Shown: positions 25,924 through 34,511 of the stretch, in pieces
How positions within the stretch are numbered: the stretch's first letter is position 1
Layout of the letters: each line of letters starts with the position of its first letter
NCBI RefSeq assembly: GCF_007786455.1
Contig: NZ_VNJK01000001.1
Span: 2,750,577-2,814,576 of the forward strand
DNA: 64,000 nt
Source: Paenibacillus agilis
Lineage (GTDB): Bacteria; Bacillota; Bacilli; Paenibacillales; Paenibacillaceae
Direction of reading: 5' to 3'
The notes under the pieces: generated by a model
Databases searched by the model: none
What the model was told of the DNA's origin: nothing
Seen by the model: the letters and a program-made list of their open reading frames with translations, nothing else
Position numbers and translations under genes: made by a program

Positions 25924-26919
25924 ATGGGACAAGCAGAGATAGTAAAAAAGAGAACGAATACGAAAACAAAGAAAACACTAATGATTCTACTTAAAATAGT
26001 AGGAGCCATCGTTTTAGCAATAGCACTTTTTATAGCCATCGTTTTTACCGTTAACATTATTAGCAGCAAATCAGAGCAAGAAAAAATAGAGTCATATGGA
26101 CAGCTAGTGCCTGTAGACGGGAAAAATATGAACGTTACCATTCAAGGAGAAGGCAAAGAAACAGTCGTGCTGCTACCAGGCTACGGAACCGCAGCGCCAG
26201 CACTTGATTTTAAGCCGCTAATCGAAGAGCTATCACCCTATTATAAAGTCGTCGTGATTGAGCCTTTTGGTTATGGACTAAGTGACGGGACGGATAAGGA
26301 ACGAAGCACAGACAATATTGTCAGTGAAGTTCATGAGGCCTTACAGTATCTTAATATTGACCGCTATATTCTTATGGGTCACTCCATTGCTGGTATTTAC
26401 GGACTAGATTATGTGGACAAATATAAGAACGAAGTGATTGCATTTATCGGAATCGATAGCAGCGTTCCAAACCAAAGCGGTATGGATGTTGAATTTCCAA
26501 TCGAAACGTTTAAGCTACTCAAAAAATCAGGTTTCGGCAGATTGTTAGTGAAGACGGGGGCTAGTCCATATGATGGACTGCCATTTGATGATGCAACAAA
26601 AGAACAAATGGAAATGCTTGCTCTCAAAAATATGTATGAACCCACCACACTGAATGAAATGGAACATATTTATGCTAATTTCCAAGCAGCTCAACATTTA
26701 AAGTTCCCTAAAGATCTTCCTCTTCTTTTATTTGTACAAGGAAACAATACGGATAGGAAAGATTGGGTATCCTTGCATGAAGAGCAGGCTAAAGATTCTG
26801 TACATGGAAAAGTGATGACATATGACGGGAGCCATTATTTACACCATACCCGTTCAAAGGAAATCGTTGAAAACTTGAGAACATACATGAAAGATGTAAC
26901 TCACGTCAAACAAAATTGA
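25924..26919 (+). CDS. Membrane-anchored alpha/beta hydrolase
   Basis: A protein of 331 residues. A basic N-terminus (KKRTNTKTKK) precedes one transmembrane helix at about 20-45, then an alpha/beta-hydrolase domain with oxyanion loop LLPGYGTAAP, nucleophile elbow GHSIAG (Ser154), and a terminal histidine in DGSHYLHHTR. The substrate is unknown; the active site faces outside if the N-terminus is inside. The start has AGGAGAAGATACG ahead of the ATG. The gene is divergent from the siderophore uptake operon, but its own palindromic operator argues for separate control. Confidence 0.88.
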   Translation: MGQAEIVKKRTNTKTKKTLMILLKIVGAIVLAIALFIAIVFTVNIISSKSEQEKIESYGQLVPVDGKNMNVTIQGEGKETVVLLPGYGTAAPALDFKPLIEELSPYYKVVVIEPFGYGLSDGTDKERSTDNIVSEVHEALQYLNIDRYILMGHSIAGIYGLDYVDKYKNEVIAFIGIDSSVPNQSGMDVEFPIETFKLLKKSGFGRLLVKTGASPYDGLPFDDATKEQMEMLALKNMYEPTTLNEMEHIYANFQAAQHLKFPKDLPLLLFVQGNNTDRKDWVSLHEEQAKDSVHGKVMTYDGSHYLHHTRSKEIVENLRTYMKDVTHVKQN

Positions 26920-26937
26920 ATGCATAATACTTTAATG

Positions 26938-26972
26938 GCGGTGCGGGGCTAATCCTGTACCGCTCCCTTTTC
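26938..26972. terminator. Hairpin between convergent genes
   Basis: GCGGT at 26938-26942 pairs with ACCGC at 26959-26963, followed by TCCCTTTTC on the plus strand. It overlaps the last codons of the HAD gene, so it mainly serves the hydrolase transcript. Confidence 0.4.
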
Positions 26973-27626
26973 TATTATTTTTTGCAATTGATTCAAATTA
27001 TCTATAACTGCATCCGCTGTAACTTCTTGTTGTTCGTAAGCGTCAGCTTTCTTCCAAATCCCCTTCATTCCAGCATCTATGGATGCTTGTACATCGTAAA
27101 TGGGATGGTCACCTACAAACAGCGCTTCATATGCTTTGACTCCCAGCCGTTCTAAGGCTCTATTAAAAATTTCTTTCTCCGGCTTTCTAACTCCCTCCTG
27201 CTCCGAAATCAATATTTCGTCGAAGTAATCCGCTATTTTAAGCGATTCTAGATTACTTGTTTGAAAACGCGTAAATCCGTTCGTTATCATTCCGATCTTA
27301 ATCTGGTTCTCCTTTAACCATTGAAGGATCTCGACGGTATTGGGAAAAGCCCTTGCGAACTTTGGAAAGTTCATCATGTAGTCTTCCAACATATCTCCCC
27401 AATAAAGGGTGTCCAAATTAAATTCCTCTAGTAACTGCTGATACACTTTATCCTTCCATACATACCCTCGTTGATCGAGCACAATAAACCGTGAAACATA
27501 TGAGGACTTGGAAACTAAGGTCAACTTATTCGCATATCGCTCATACTGATCTTCAATAAATAAACGTAAAGCTGTATCTCGGTCCAGCAAAGTTCCATCC
27601 AAATCAAATAGGACAGCCTTAATCAT
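26949..27626 (-). CDS. HAD-superfamily phosphatase
   Basis: A protein of 225 residues. Motif I FDLDGTLLD (nucleophile and acid Asp pair) is at the N-terminus. A four-helix cap covers about 15-90. Motif II ITNG, motif III lysine in RKPEKEIF and motif IV GDHPIYDV follow. This is the cytosolic subfamily I HAD (YjjG/phosphoglycolate-phosphatase-like), acting on nucleotides or sugar phosphates; the substrate is unknown. The ATG at 27626 follows GGGGGAG, and the upstream GTG at 27638 has no separate ribosome site. A terminator and an orphan copy of the SLH-gene promoter lie just upstream. Confidence 0.88.
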   Translation of the reverse strand: MIKAVLFDLDGTLLDRDTALRLFIEDQYERYANKLTLVSKSSYVSRFIVLDQRGYVWKDKVYQQLLEEFNLDTLYWGDMLEDYMMNFPKFARAFPNTVEILQWLKENQIKIGMITNGFTRFQTSNLESLKIADYFDEILISEQEGVRKPEKEIFNRALERLGVKAYEALFVGDHPIYDVQASIDAGMKGIWKKADAYEQQEVTADAVIDNLNQLQKIIEKGAVQD

Positions 27627-27669
27627 TATCTCCCCCACTTTCGCTTAGATTGATTCTAAAAATAAAAAA

Positions 27670-27734
27670 CCGTCCATTCCGCGTAGCCAGTGTGCTTGAG
27701 TAGAAGCCTAATAGCATCACTACGGGACGAACGG
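27670..27734 (-). terminator. Strong hairpin terminator downstream of orphan promoter
   Basis: On the minus strand CCGTTCGT..CC..CGTAG pairs with CTACG..GG..GGACGG, about 15 pairs with two small bulges, followed by TTTTTTATTTTT. It lies between the orphan promoter at 27775-27829 and the HAD gene, so it terminates or attenuates any transcript from that promoter. Confidence 0.65.
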
Positions 27735-27774
27735 CTCTACCTCTATTAAAAGTTCTTACTTTTGATTTATATGT

Positions 27775-27829
27775 ATTCTAAAAATATCTCTTTCTTCCTT
27801 CTTTCAATATCCTTACAATAATCTTACAA
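27775..27829 (-). promoter_or_regulatory. SLH-gene promoter, orphan copy C
   Basis: CTTACAA at 27812-27818 and 27823-27829 (TTGTAAG direct repeats on the minus strand, 11-bp period), then TTGAAAGAAG, then a -10 TAGAAT at 27780-27775. Sequence and spacing match the promoters of both SLH genes, but no hydrolase gene follows; only a terminator and then the HAD gene. Confidence 0.6.
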
Positions 27830-27837
27830 TTGTGCAT

Positions 27838-27883
27838 GAAAAAAGCTGCATGAAAACATGATTAGTTCATGTCATCACACAGC
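27838..27883 (-). terminator. Terminator of the first SLH hydrolase gene
   Basis: A GCTG/CAGC outer stem (27845-27848, 27880-27883) encloses ACATGA/TCATGT, with TTTTTTC downstream on the minus strand. An equivalent hairpin follows the paralogous gene. Confidence 0.65.
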
Positions 27884-27926
27884 CCACATTTTTTTCATCT
27901 TTATGTTAAAAATATAATGATTTAAC

Positions 27927-30002
27927 TTACTTTCCCTCTGAGTGATTAGGGTATACGAGTTTGTAAAGGATAGCCGCGGCTTCTTGACGCTTCAACCCTT
28001 TCTTGGACAAGAAGTCGATAGAACCATCTTGATTTTTTATGACTTCAGGGCCATAGTAACCGTGCGTTGCCAAATACTGTACCCCTTCTTTTGCCCACTC
28101 ATCCGTCGTTCCTGCAAGCTTCACTGGCGGTTTCGGCATAGCAGGCATCTCTTTCAAGAAATTGTACATCCACGCTGCAGCCTCTTGACGCTCTATGATT
28201 CGATCTGGCTCAAACTTCCCATCCTTGACCGTCTTTGCATCAATGACCTTGATACGAACCGCCTCATTAATAGCATCCACATACTTATGTCCCTCCACAT
28301 CGTTAAAGGCTGGCTTATCGTAGTGACGATATCCTAAATCAAACAACTCAAGAAGCACATGGACAAACTCTGCACGTGTCATTTCTTTCGTCGGCTGCAG
28401 CACATTTGATCCTTCCTCACCAATTGCAACCAACGGACTTAGGCCATCTATATATTTGCGATAAGGATGGTCTGCGGCCACATCTGTATAAGAGACTGAT
28501 GCTTCAAGCTTTTCTGACCAAGTTACAAAGCCCAATAATGTATAGATATATTTCACCCTACCATCTACTTCTTTAAAGGCTAACGGCAGACCGTCTTCAC
28601 TTACAAAGAGGAGCGGATCTACTTGACGATATACCGTGCTGCCAATTCCATCTTTTACGGTTAAAGACCCATCACTATTCGCTTTAATTTCTGTGACATC
28701 GAATCCCATCCGCAAATTTTTGTAGCGTCCTTCGAATTTCGTAAGCTGCTGTTGGGTTGGCTGCAAGTATGTTGGAGCAGGTCTCTCATCTGGATAGAAG
28801 TGATCCATAAAGGCAGACATGTAAATATCGCGAATGTTGCTTCCATGGTTATCACTTATAAATACGCCTACTTTCTTATCAGGCAGGAATGTAACTTGAG
28901 AAGCAAACCCAGGTATATTTCCACCCTTTACGACAAAATTATGCCCGTTATATAAATGATGGGTATAAAATTCAAATCCATAAGTCATATTCGGTACATT
29001 CGGGTGAATACTTACTTGTGGTGTAAGCATCTTTGACAAGGAATCTTTATTTAAAAAGCGCTCCCCTTCAAAAGATCCGCCATTCAATACGGCTAACATA
29101 TAATTAGCCATATCCTCACCTGTAGATGTCATTGATCCTTCTGGTAGTACCGTCGGTTTAAACACAGCTGGCTTTAGCTTTGTCCCTTTCCAATCGTAAG
29201 AACTGGCCAACTGATCCACGTCATCCTCCTCTAGCACATAGCTCGTATTTTCCATATCCAGCACATCAAAAATATGTTTTTCTGCATAATCTTCGAACTT
29301 TTGCCCTGTTACTTGCTCCACGATGTATCCCTGCAGCTGAGATGCAAAATTATCATAGCTGTATACTTTACCAGGCTGATTAACGATTCGGAACGTATTT
29401 TTCAGTAATTCGTCTTTCATCGAATAGTACGGTTTCGAATCCAGCTCTGCATCAATGGTAAATCCCGTATCTGCATGCTCCACTCCACTCGTATGTGTAA
29501 GCAAATCTTTTACCGTAACTGGACTGCCCGTGTCATTTTTTATTTTAACGTCGCCCAAATATTTCGTTATGTCCGCATTCAGATCAATTTTCCCCTGTTC
29601 TACTAGCTGCAGTACAGCTGTGGCCGTAAATACTTTTGATACAGAACCGATATAAAATAAGGTTTCTTCCGAATCTACTGGTTTCTTCTTCTCTTTATCT
29701 GCGTAGCCATAGCCTTCCTCAAGCAGCACTTCATTACCTTTTACAACTGTAACTACTGCTCCCGCTACCATTTTCTTAATATCTGGGTTTGCAAAAAACT
29801 CCTTCGTAAACTTCTCCACATTTGCTTTCGTTAACGGAACAGCTGCTTTTTTAGCTGCTGCTGGCTTAGCTTGCGCAATGGCATGTTGGGTTGGTTGATT
29901 TACCTGAGCCTCTTTTGTTGCAGCAGCAACAGACAAGGGAAGCGATGCAGACAACATCATAAGTGCACATAGCAACGAAAGTGCTTTTTTACTTTTTTTC
30001 AC
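27927..30002 (-). CDS. Secreted beta-lactamase-fold serine hydrolase with SLH anchor (paralogue 1)
   Basis: A protein of 691 residues. Signal peptide 1-28 (AAA-type site), a class C beta-lactamase/PBP4*-like domain at about 55-400 with SVSK (catalytic Ser and Lys, about 120), YDN (about 215) and a conserved HxG-like region, then a beta-rich lipocalin-like domain at about 405-490, then two to three SLH motifs at about 500-690 (YTDVAADHPYRKYIDGL, EMTRAEFVHVLLELF). SLH domains bind pyruvylated wall polymers. The substrate could be a peptide or D-amino-acid bond; no beta-lactam role is proven. A GTG start follows AGGAGG. Paralogue of 30276-32345. Confidence 0.9.
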   Translation of the reverse strand: MKKSKKALSLLCALMMLSASLPLSVAAATKEAQVNQPTQHAIAQAKPAAAKKAAVPLTKANVEKFTKEFFANPDIKKMVAGAVVTVVKGNEVLLEEGYGYADKEKKKPVDSEETLFYIGSVSKVFTATAVLQLVEQGKIDLNADITKYLGDVKIKNDTGSPVTVKDLLTHTSGVEHADTGFTIDAELDSKPYYSMKDELLKNTFRIVNQPGKVYSYDNFASQLQGYIVEQVTGQKFEDYAEKHIFDVLDMENTSYVLEEDDVDQLASSYDWKGTKLKPAVFKPTVLPEGSMTSTGEDMANYMLAVLNGGSFEGERFLNKDSLSKMLTPQVSIHPNVPNMTYGFEFYTHHLYNGHNFVVKGGNIPGFASQVTFLPDKKVGVFISDNHGSNIRDIYMSAFMDHFYPDERPAPTYLQPTQQQLTKFEGRYKNLRMGFDVTEIKANSDGSLTVKDGIGSTVYRQVDPLLFVSEDGLPLAFKEVDGRVKYIYTLLGFVTWSEKLEASVSYTDVAADHPYRKYIDGLSPLVAIGEEGSNVLQPTKEMTRAEFVHVLLELFDLGYRHYDKPAFNDVEGHKYVDAINEAVRIKVIDAKTVKDGKFEPDRIIERQEAAAWMYNFLKEMPAMPKPPVKLAGTTDEWAKEGVQYLATHGYYGPEVIKNQDGSIDFLSKKGLKRQEAAAILYKLVYPNHSEGK

Positions 30003-30067
30003 GAACTTACCTCCTCAGTATGGTTAATCATGTGACTCTACTACTTTATTTAACAGGTAATATTTGT

Positions 30068-30123
30068 ATTGTAAGGGACTCATCTTTCTCACTTCTTTCA
30101 GCAACCTTACAATAAACTTACAA
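30068..30123 (-). promoter_or_regulatory. SLH-gene promoter, copy B
   Basis: TTGTAAG direct repeats with 11-bp period (CTTACAA at 30106-30112 and 30117-30123 on the plus strand), then CTGAAAGAAGTGAGAAAGAT and a -10 TACAAT (30073-30068), with no -35 consensus. The 11-bp phasing fits an OmpR/PhoB-family activator. Confidence 0.65.
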
Positions 30124-30190
30124 TCGGATATGAAAATAATTGATACATTTCGCAAAAAATTTGTTATGCGTGCAGCTAAAATACAACTAA

Positions 30191-30233
30191 AAAGCTGCAT
30201 GAACACATGAATGTTTCATGTACTCATACAGCT
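30191..30233 (-). terminator. Terminator of the second SLH hydrolase gene
   Basis: An AGCTG/CAGCT outer stem encloses CATGAA/TTCATG, with TTTTTAG downstream on the minus strand. It is homologous to the hairpin at 27838-27883 and lies about 40 bases beyond the stop at 30276. Confidence 0.6.
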
Positions 30234-30275
30234 CGCGTTCTTCATTTATAATATTGGAAGCAATCCTAATCTAGC

Positions 30276-32345
30276 TTACTTTCCCTCTGTGTGAAATGGA
30301 TACACCAGCTTGTAGAGTAGAGCCGCCGCTTCTTGGCGCTTTAATCCCTTCTTGGACAAATAATCAATGGAACCATCTTGATGTTCAATCACCTCTGGAC
30401 CATGAAAGCCGAATGTGGCCATGTACTGCACCGCTTCTTTTGCCCATTCATCTGTCGTTCCTGCCAGCTTAGCTGGCGTTTTTGGGATCGTAGGATACGC
30501 TTTTAAGAAACTATACAAATATACTGCCGCCTCTTGGCGCTCTATGATTCGATCCGGCTCAAACTTCCCATCCTTAACGGTTTTTGCATCAATGATGTCG
30601 AAACGAACCGCCTCATTAATAGCATCGACATACTTATGTCCCACCACATCTTTAAAGGCTGGTTCCTTATGATGACGGTAGCCCAAGTCTAGCAATTCTA
30701 TCAACAGATGAATGTATTCCCCACGCGTCATTTCTTTCGTCGGTTCAAGCACATCCGTGCCTTTTTCACCTAATGCAACAATCGGACTCAAGCCATCTAT
30801 ATACTTGCGGTATGGATGTTCTTCTGCCACATCTTTATACCCCACAGGTGCTTCAAGCTTCTCTGCCCAGCTAACAAGGGAGCCTACCGTATAAATATAT
30901 TTCACTTTTCCGTGCACTTCTTTAAATGCCAATGGCATACCAATCTCACTTACAAACAAAAGGGGGTCTACTTGGCGATACGTCGTGCTGCCAAAATTAT
31001 CATTAACGATTAACGTACCATCGGTATTCGCTTTAATTTCTGTAACTGTATATCCCGATCGTAAATTTGAATAACGACCTTCGAATTTAGTGAGCTGTTG
31101 TTGGGTTGGTTGTAAATACTGCGGAGCAGGTCTTTCATCGGGATAGAAATGATCCATAAATGCTTCCAAGTAAGGAAAATGTACATTGAGTCCTCGATTG
31201 TCACTTATAAATATGCCAACTTTCTTGTCAGGTAAAAAGGTCACCTGTGAAGTAAACCCTGACAAACCTCCGCCCTTCACAACAAAGTTATGTCCGTTAA
31301 ACAAATGATGCGTATAATATTCAAAACCATAAGTCATATTCGGTACGGTGGGGTGGATACTTACTTGAGGGGTGAGCATTTTTGTCAAAGATTGTTTACT
31401 TAAAAATCGTTCCCCTTCCAATGCTCCGCCATTAAGAACAGCTAACATATAATTAGCCATATCCTCACCCGTAGATGACATAGAACCTTCTGGCAATACA
31501 GTTGGCTTAAATAAAGCAGGCTTTAGCTTATTTCCCTTCATGTCATAAGAACTAGCCAATTTATGCGCTTTATCTTTCTCTAGTACAAAGCTCGTATTTT
31601 CCATATCCAGCACTTCAAATAGATGCTCTTTTGCATAATCTTCGAATTTTTGTCCCGTTACTTGTTCCACAATATATCCCTGCAGCTGGGATGCAAAATT
31701 GTCATAGCTGTATACTTCGCCTGGCTTATTAACGATGCGGAACTTATTATTCAGCAATTCATCTTTAATGGAATAGTACGTTTTTGAATCCAGCTCTGCA
31801 TCAATCGTGAATCCCGCATCTGCATGCTCAACCCCGCTCGTATGTGTGAGTAAGTCCTTTACCGTGATGGGGCTTCCTGTTTCATTTTTTATTTTAACGT
31901 CGCCCAAATATTTCGTTATATCTGCATGGATATCAATCTTACCTTGCTCTACCAACTGCAGTACGGCTGTCGCCGTGAATACTTTCGATACGGAGCCGAT
32001 ATAGAACAATGTCTCTTCTGGATCTACCTGCTTCTTTTTCTCTATATCTGCATACCCGTATCCCTCTTCAAGCAGCACTTCATCACCTTTTACGACGGTA
32101 ACTACCGCCCCAGCTATCATGTTCTTTATATGCGGTTGAGAAAAAAACTCCTTCGTAAACTTTTCCACATTCGCTTTCGTTAATGGGACTGCTGCTTTTT
32201 TAGCTGCTGGCTTTGCCGCGATGGCTTGTTGGATTGATTGCTTGATCGGCACATCTTTCGGTGCAGCTGCAGCTGCTAGCGGAAGTGATGCAGACAACAT
32301 CATTAGTCCACATAGCAGTGCAAGTGCTTTTTTACTTTTTTTCAT
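30276..32345 (-). CDS. Secreted beta-lactamase-fold serine hydrolase with SLH anchor (paralogue 2)
   Basis: A protein of 689 residues with the same layout as paralogue 1: signal peptide, beta-lactamase-like domain with SVSK and YDN, beta-rich domain, and SLH repeats (YKDVAEEHPYRKYIDGL, EMTRGEYIHLLIELL). By eye about four fifths of residues match, with gaps only near the signal peptide, so the pair arose by tandem duplication. An ATG follows AGGAGG. It is transcribed ahead of paralogue 1, but each has its own promoter and terminator. The KPA-rich segment after the signal peptide differs most between copies. Confidence 0.9.
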   Translation of the reverse strand: MKKSKKALALLCGLMMLSASLPLAAAAAPKDVPIKQSIQQAIAAKPAAKKAAVPLTKANVEKFTKEFFSQPHIKNMIAGAVVTVVKGDEVLLEEGYGYADIEKKKQVDPEETLFYIGSVSKVFTATAVLQLVEQGKIDIHADITKYLGDVKIKNETGSPITVKDLLTHTSGVEHADAGFTIDAELDSKTYYSIKDELLNNKFRIVNKPGEVYSYDNFASQLQGYIVEQVTGQKFEDYAKEHLFEVLDMENTSFVLEKDKAHKLASSYDMKGNKLKPALFKPTVLPEGSMSSTGEDMANYMLAVLNGGALEGERFLSKQSLTKMLTPQVSIHPTVPNMTYGFEYYTHHLFNGHNFVVKGGGLSGFTSQVTFLPDKKVGIFISDNRGLNVHFPYLEAFMDHFYPDERPAPQYLQPTQQQLTKFEGRYSNLRSGYTVTEIKANTDGTLIVNDNFGSTTYRQVDPLLFVSEIGMPLAFKEVHGKVKYIYTVGSLVSWAEKLEAPVGYKDVAEEHPYRKYIDGLSPIVALGEKGTDVLEPTKEMTRGEYIHLLIELLDLGYRHHKEPAFKDVVGHKYVDAINEAVRFDIIDAKTVKDGKFEPDRIIERQEAAVYLYSFLKAYPTIPKTPAKLAGTTDEWAKEAVQYMATFGFHGPEVIEHQDGSIDYLSKKGLKRQEAAALLYKLVYPFHTEGK

Positions 32346-32409
32346 ATTCGTACCTCCTCAGTATGGTAAGTTCTCGTTTTCCATGACTGTTTTTGTAGGT
32401 AATATCTGT

Positions 32410-32465
32410 ATTGTAAAAAAACTATCTTTCTCACTTCTTTCAGCATTCTTACAATAAACTTACAA
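32410..32465 (-). promoter_or_regulatory. SLH-gene promoter, copy A
   Basis: TTGTAAG direct repeats (CTTACAA at 32448-32454 and 32459-32465 on the plus strand), then CTGAAAGAAGTGAGAAAGAT and -10 TACAAT (32415-32410). The distance from repeat to -10 is the same as in copy B. Confidence 0.65.
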
Positions 32466-32489
32466 TTGAATTAGGAATAGACTCATACA

Positions 32490-32538
32490 AAAATAACCCG
32501 TAAAATGAAGGCTTCTGCAAGCCCCATCTTATGGGTTA
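32490..32538 (-). terminator. Terminator of the HD-domain gene
   Basis: TAACCC...ATGGGGCTT pairs with AAGCCTTCAT...GGGTTA, followed by TTTTTG on the minus strand. It lies about 60 bases after the stop at 32601. Confidence 0.6.
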
Positions 32539-32600
32539 GGTTGATATTGCACTTGTGAGGTTTTCAGACTGTACCGACTTATGCTGCATGCCGTTCTGCT

Positions 32601-33218
32601 CTAGGCTTTTTGCTGCTTTAACCTTTTTACATCAAAGCCTGCGGCTGCAAGCTTCTGCTCGCCTTCTTGCTCGATTAGATTTTTTAGCTCCGTAAGCACA
32701 GGATCAAAATCTGTATGCTTGCCAAGCATAAATGTCATTTCATGTTCGATCGGCAGCCATGTCTCCATACCTGCTTCATTATGTTGGATTTGCGCCTCGA
32801 GCTTATCCAACGCGTTAGCCACTTTGGCCTCATACGTTTCCTTGCCCTCAAATTCAAACCAATAGTCATAGAGCTTCTGACCATGTTCATCGCCAAGCAT
32901 ATCTCGAATCTTCTCGATAGCTGCGATTTCATTTTTATGTTTCAAAGCCTTCGCTTCGCTATTATTCATCGTATCAAATGCAGGAATATCCTTTGCATAC
33001 GCTTCGACTAAGTCATGGATAATGATCATTTTGAGCAACTTCTCACTGTTTACCTGATTAGGCAAATACGGTTCAATGGCCATCGCCATTAAAGCAAGAC
33101 GCCATGTATGCTCCGCGACGCTTTCCCTACGCCCATTGGACAACCAGCTATGACGCATTTCCATTTTCAATTTTTCACCAAGTTTAATCAATTGTAGTAC
33201 GTTCTTTAGCTGTTCCAC
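32601..33218 (-). CDS. HD-domain phosphohydrolase (YfbR/HDDC2-like), copy 1
   Basis: A protein of 205 residues with the HD metal-binding signature: first His in ESVAEHTWRLALMAM (about 37), HD pair in MIIIHDLVEAYAKD (about 70), and a distal Asp in ANALDKLEAQIQH (about 140). The closest described families are 5'-deoxynucleotidase YfbR and HDDC2, which dephosphorylate deoxynucleoside monophosphates; that activity is inferred. A second, diverged member lies at 43598-44191. The gene stands alone with its own terminator. Confidence 0.85.
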   Translation of the reverse strand: MEQLKNVLQLIKLGEKLKMEMRHSWLSNGRRESVAEHTWRLALMAMAIEPYLPNQVNSEKLLKMIIIHDLVEAYAKDIPAFDTMNNSEAKALKHKNEIAAIEKIRDMLGDEHGQKLYDYWFEFEGKETYEAKVANALDKLEAQIQHNEAGMETWLPIEHEMTFMLGKHTDFDPVLTELKNLIEQEGEQKLAAAGFDVKRLKQQKA

Positions 33219-33320
33219 GTATTCTTATGCCCCTTCTACTTCATCTAGTTAGGAAATTATAATAGTAAATTTAATTATACCAGTAAGCACCTTGAGTGTA
33301 TTGTGAAGATTCATATACAG

Positions 33321-33361
33321 AAAAAAAGCGACTATCTGCATCTACACTCACTGATAGCCAC
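33321..33361 (-). terminator. Terminator of the pentapeptide-repeat gene
   Basis: On the minus strand GTGGCTATC pairs with GATAGTCGC (two G-T pairs) and runs into TTTTTTT. It lies 17 bases after the stop at 33378. Confidence 0.65.
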
Positions 33362-33377
33362 TTCTATACATTACACA

Positions 33378-34091
33378 CTATATTTGCTTCATAATAATTG
33401 GTTTCGCATGGTCGTCGAACTTAGCACCTTCAATATTTGCGCCCTTCCACTGTACTCCGTCAAGTGCTGCATAGCTAAAGTCCGCACCTGCGAAGTTCCC
33501 ATTCGATAAATTAGCATTGCTAAAATTTGCACCTTTAAAATTACCTTCCCTTGCATCAACACCAGATAGGTTGGCCCCGATAAAATCCACGCTCATAAAG
33601 TTTCCTTCAACTAAAATGGCCCCTGATAGATCAGCCTCATTAAATACCGCTTCATCGGCTTCTATTTCCTTTAGCTTGGCCTGCCGGAAAGTCGCTGCCG
33701 TGAACGTTGTTCCTGACAAGGTCCCATAAGAAATATCTGCCTCATCAAAACAAGCCTCTACACAAGAACTTATTTTAAGCTCTGCATATTTCATTTGAGC
33801 TTGACTAAAGTTGGCCTTGTAAAAAAAGCAACCAGCCATATCAGCTTCATAAAAATTTGCACCTTCTACATTCACCTTATTCCATTCACAATCGCGAAGA
33901 GATACTCGCATTAGAGAAGCACCTCTCAGACTAGCACCATCTGCCATAATACGATCGGCTCTAAGATCAGAAAGGTCTGAAAAAGATAAGTCCAGGCCTT
34001 GAATATCTAAGAAGTCCACTGCTCTATCTTCCGTTAATGCATTAGTAATGATCTCTTTGACTTCCGTAACTTTCTCCGATTGTTCCATCAT
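33378..34091 (-). CDS. Pentapeptide-repeat protein
   Basis: A protein of 237 residues. After about 30 N-terminal residues it consists of A(N/D)(L/F)xx repeats, about 36 of them: ANFYEADMAGCFFYKANFSQ, EADLSGAILVEGNF, ANLSGVDAREGNFKGANFSN. It should fold as a right-handed quadrilateral beta-helix. Some relatives (MfpA/Qnr) mimic DNA and protect gyrase, but most have unknown roles and nothing here favours gyrase binding. An ATG at 34091 follows GAGGTG by six bases; a GTG at 34100 overlaps that site. A short ORF overlaps its start. Confidence 0.88.
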   Translation of the reverse strand: MMEQSEKVTEVKEIITNALTEDRAVDFLDIQGLDLSFSDLSDLRADRIMADGASLRGASLMRVSLRDCEWNKVNVEGANFYEADMAGCFFYKANFSQAQMKYAELKISSCVEACFDEADISYGTLSGTTFTAATFRQAKLKEIEADEAVFNEADLSGAILVEGNFMSVDFIGANLSGVDAREGNFKGANFSNANLSNGNFAGADFSYAALDGVQWKGANIEGAKFDDHAKPIIMKQI

Positions 34092-34288
34092 TTTGCGCAC
34101 CTCATTTTACTTGCTTCTTGCAAACATTCATAATCGCTAGTGCTTCGAGGCAAATATATTTCTGAAGTCTTATTATGAATGAGCTTATTCATAACATCAA
34201 CTATCAACTCGATCGTAATCGACTTATCAACCTTCTCAAATACATTCAACAAACAATTGATCCAAATTTGCGATATGCCGCGAGGCAC
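34088..34288 (-). CDS. Short ORF, possible gene remnant
   Basis: A 66-codon frame whose TGA overlaps the start of the pentapeptide-repeat gene, as in coupled genes. The region WINCLLNVFEKVDKSITIEL is helix-like and the end contains two cysteines (YECLQEASKMRCAK). No ribosome site precedes the ATG and no complete domain is visible. It may be a leader ORF or the degraded 5' part of a formerly larger gene. Function not recognised. Confidence 0.3.
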   Translation of the reverse strand: MPRGISQIWINCLLNVFEKVDKSITIELIVDVMNKLIHNKTSEIYLPRSTSDYECLQEASKMRCAK

Positions 34289-34326
34289 CCTACGCGAAGC
34301 TACTATTGTACTGGGTACTGTTTACT

Positions 34327-34511
34327 CTAACGGACGCTATTGAGGTTATTTTTATAAAATCATGCGTAATAAAATTTTAACGGTCATATGTGAGCTTATT
34401 TTAGTAGTTTAGATAGATAATATGACTTAATTGGTCAAATAAGCTCTATGATACCCGTTAGATCTAAAAATAACTAAATCTAGGCAATTTAGCCTCTGTG
34501 ACAACCGTTAA
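34327..34511. repeat. 185-bp four-armed inverted-repeat element, copy 1
   Basis: Four related arms of consensus CTAACGGttGtCAcaGAGcTTATTT: two forward (starting 34327 and 34377) and two reverse (ending near 34460 and 34511). The forward pair mirrors the reverse pair, so the whole element can fold as two nested hairpins. A second copy at 41802-41986 has the same length and arm offsets. No coding potential is seen. Confidence 0.7.

Noticed and set aside
30024..30206. 60-codon ORF between the SLH genes
   Set aside because: It overlaps the conserved promoter repeats and -10 of paralogue 1 and has no ribosome site.
27927..32345. Calling the two SLH hydrolases beta-lactamase resistance genes
   Set aside because: The fold covers esterases, D,D-peptidases and D-aminopeptidases; the motifs do not single out beta-lactam hydrolysis.
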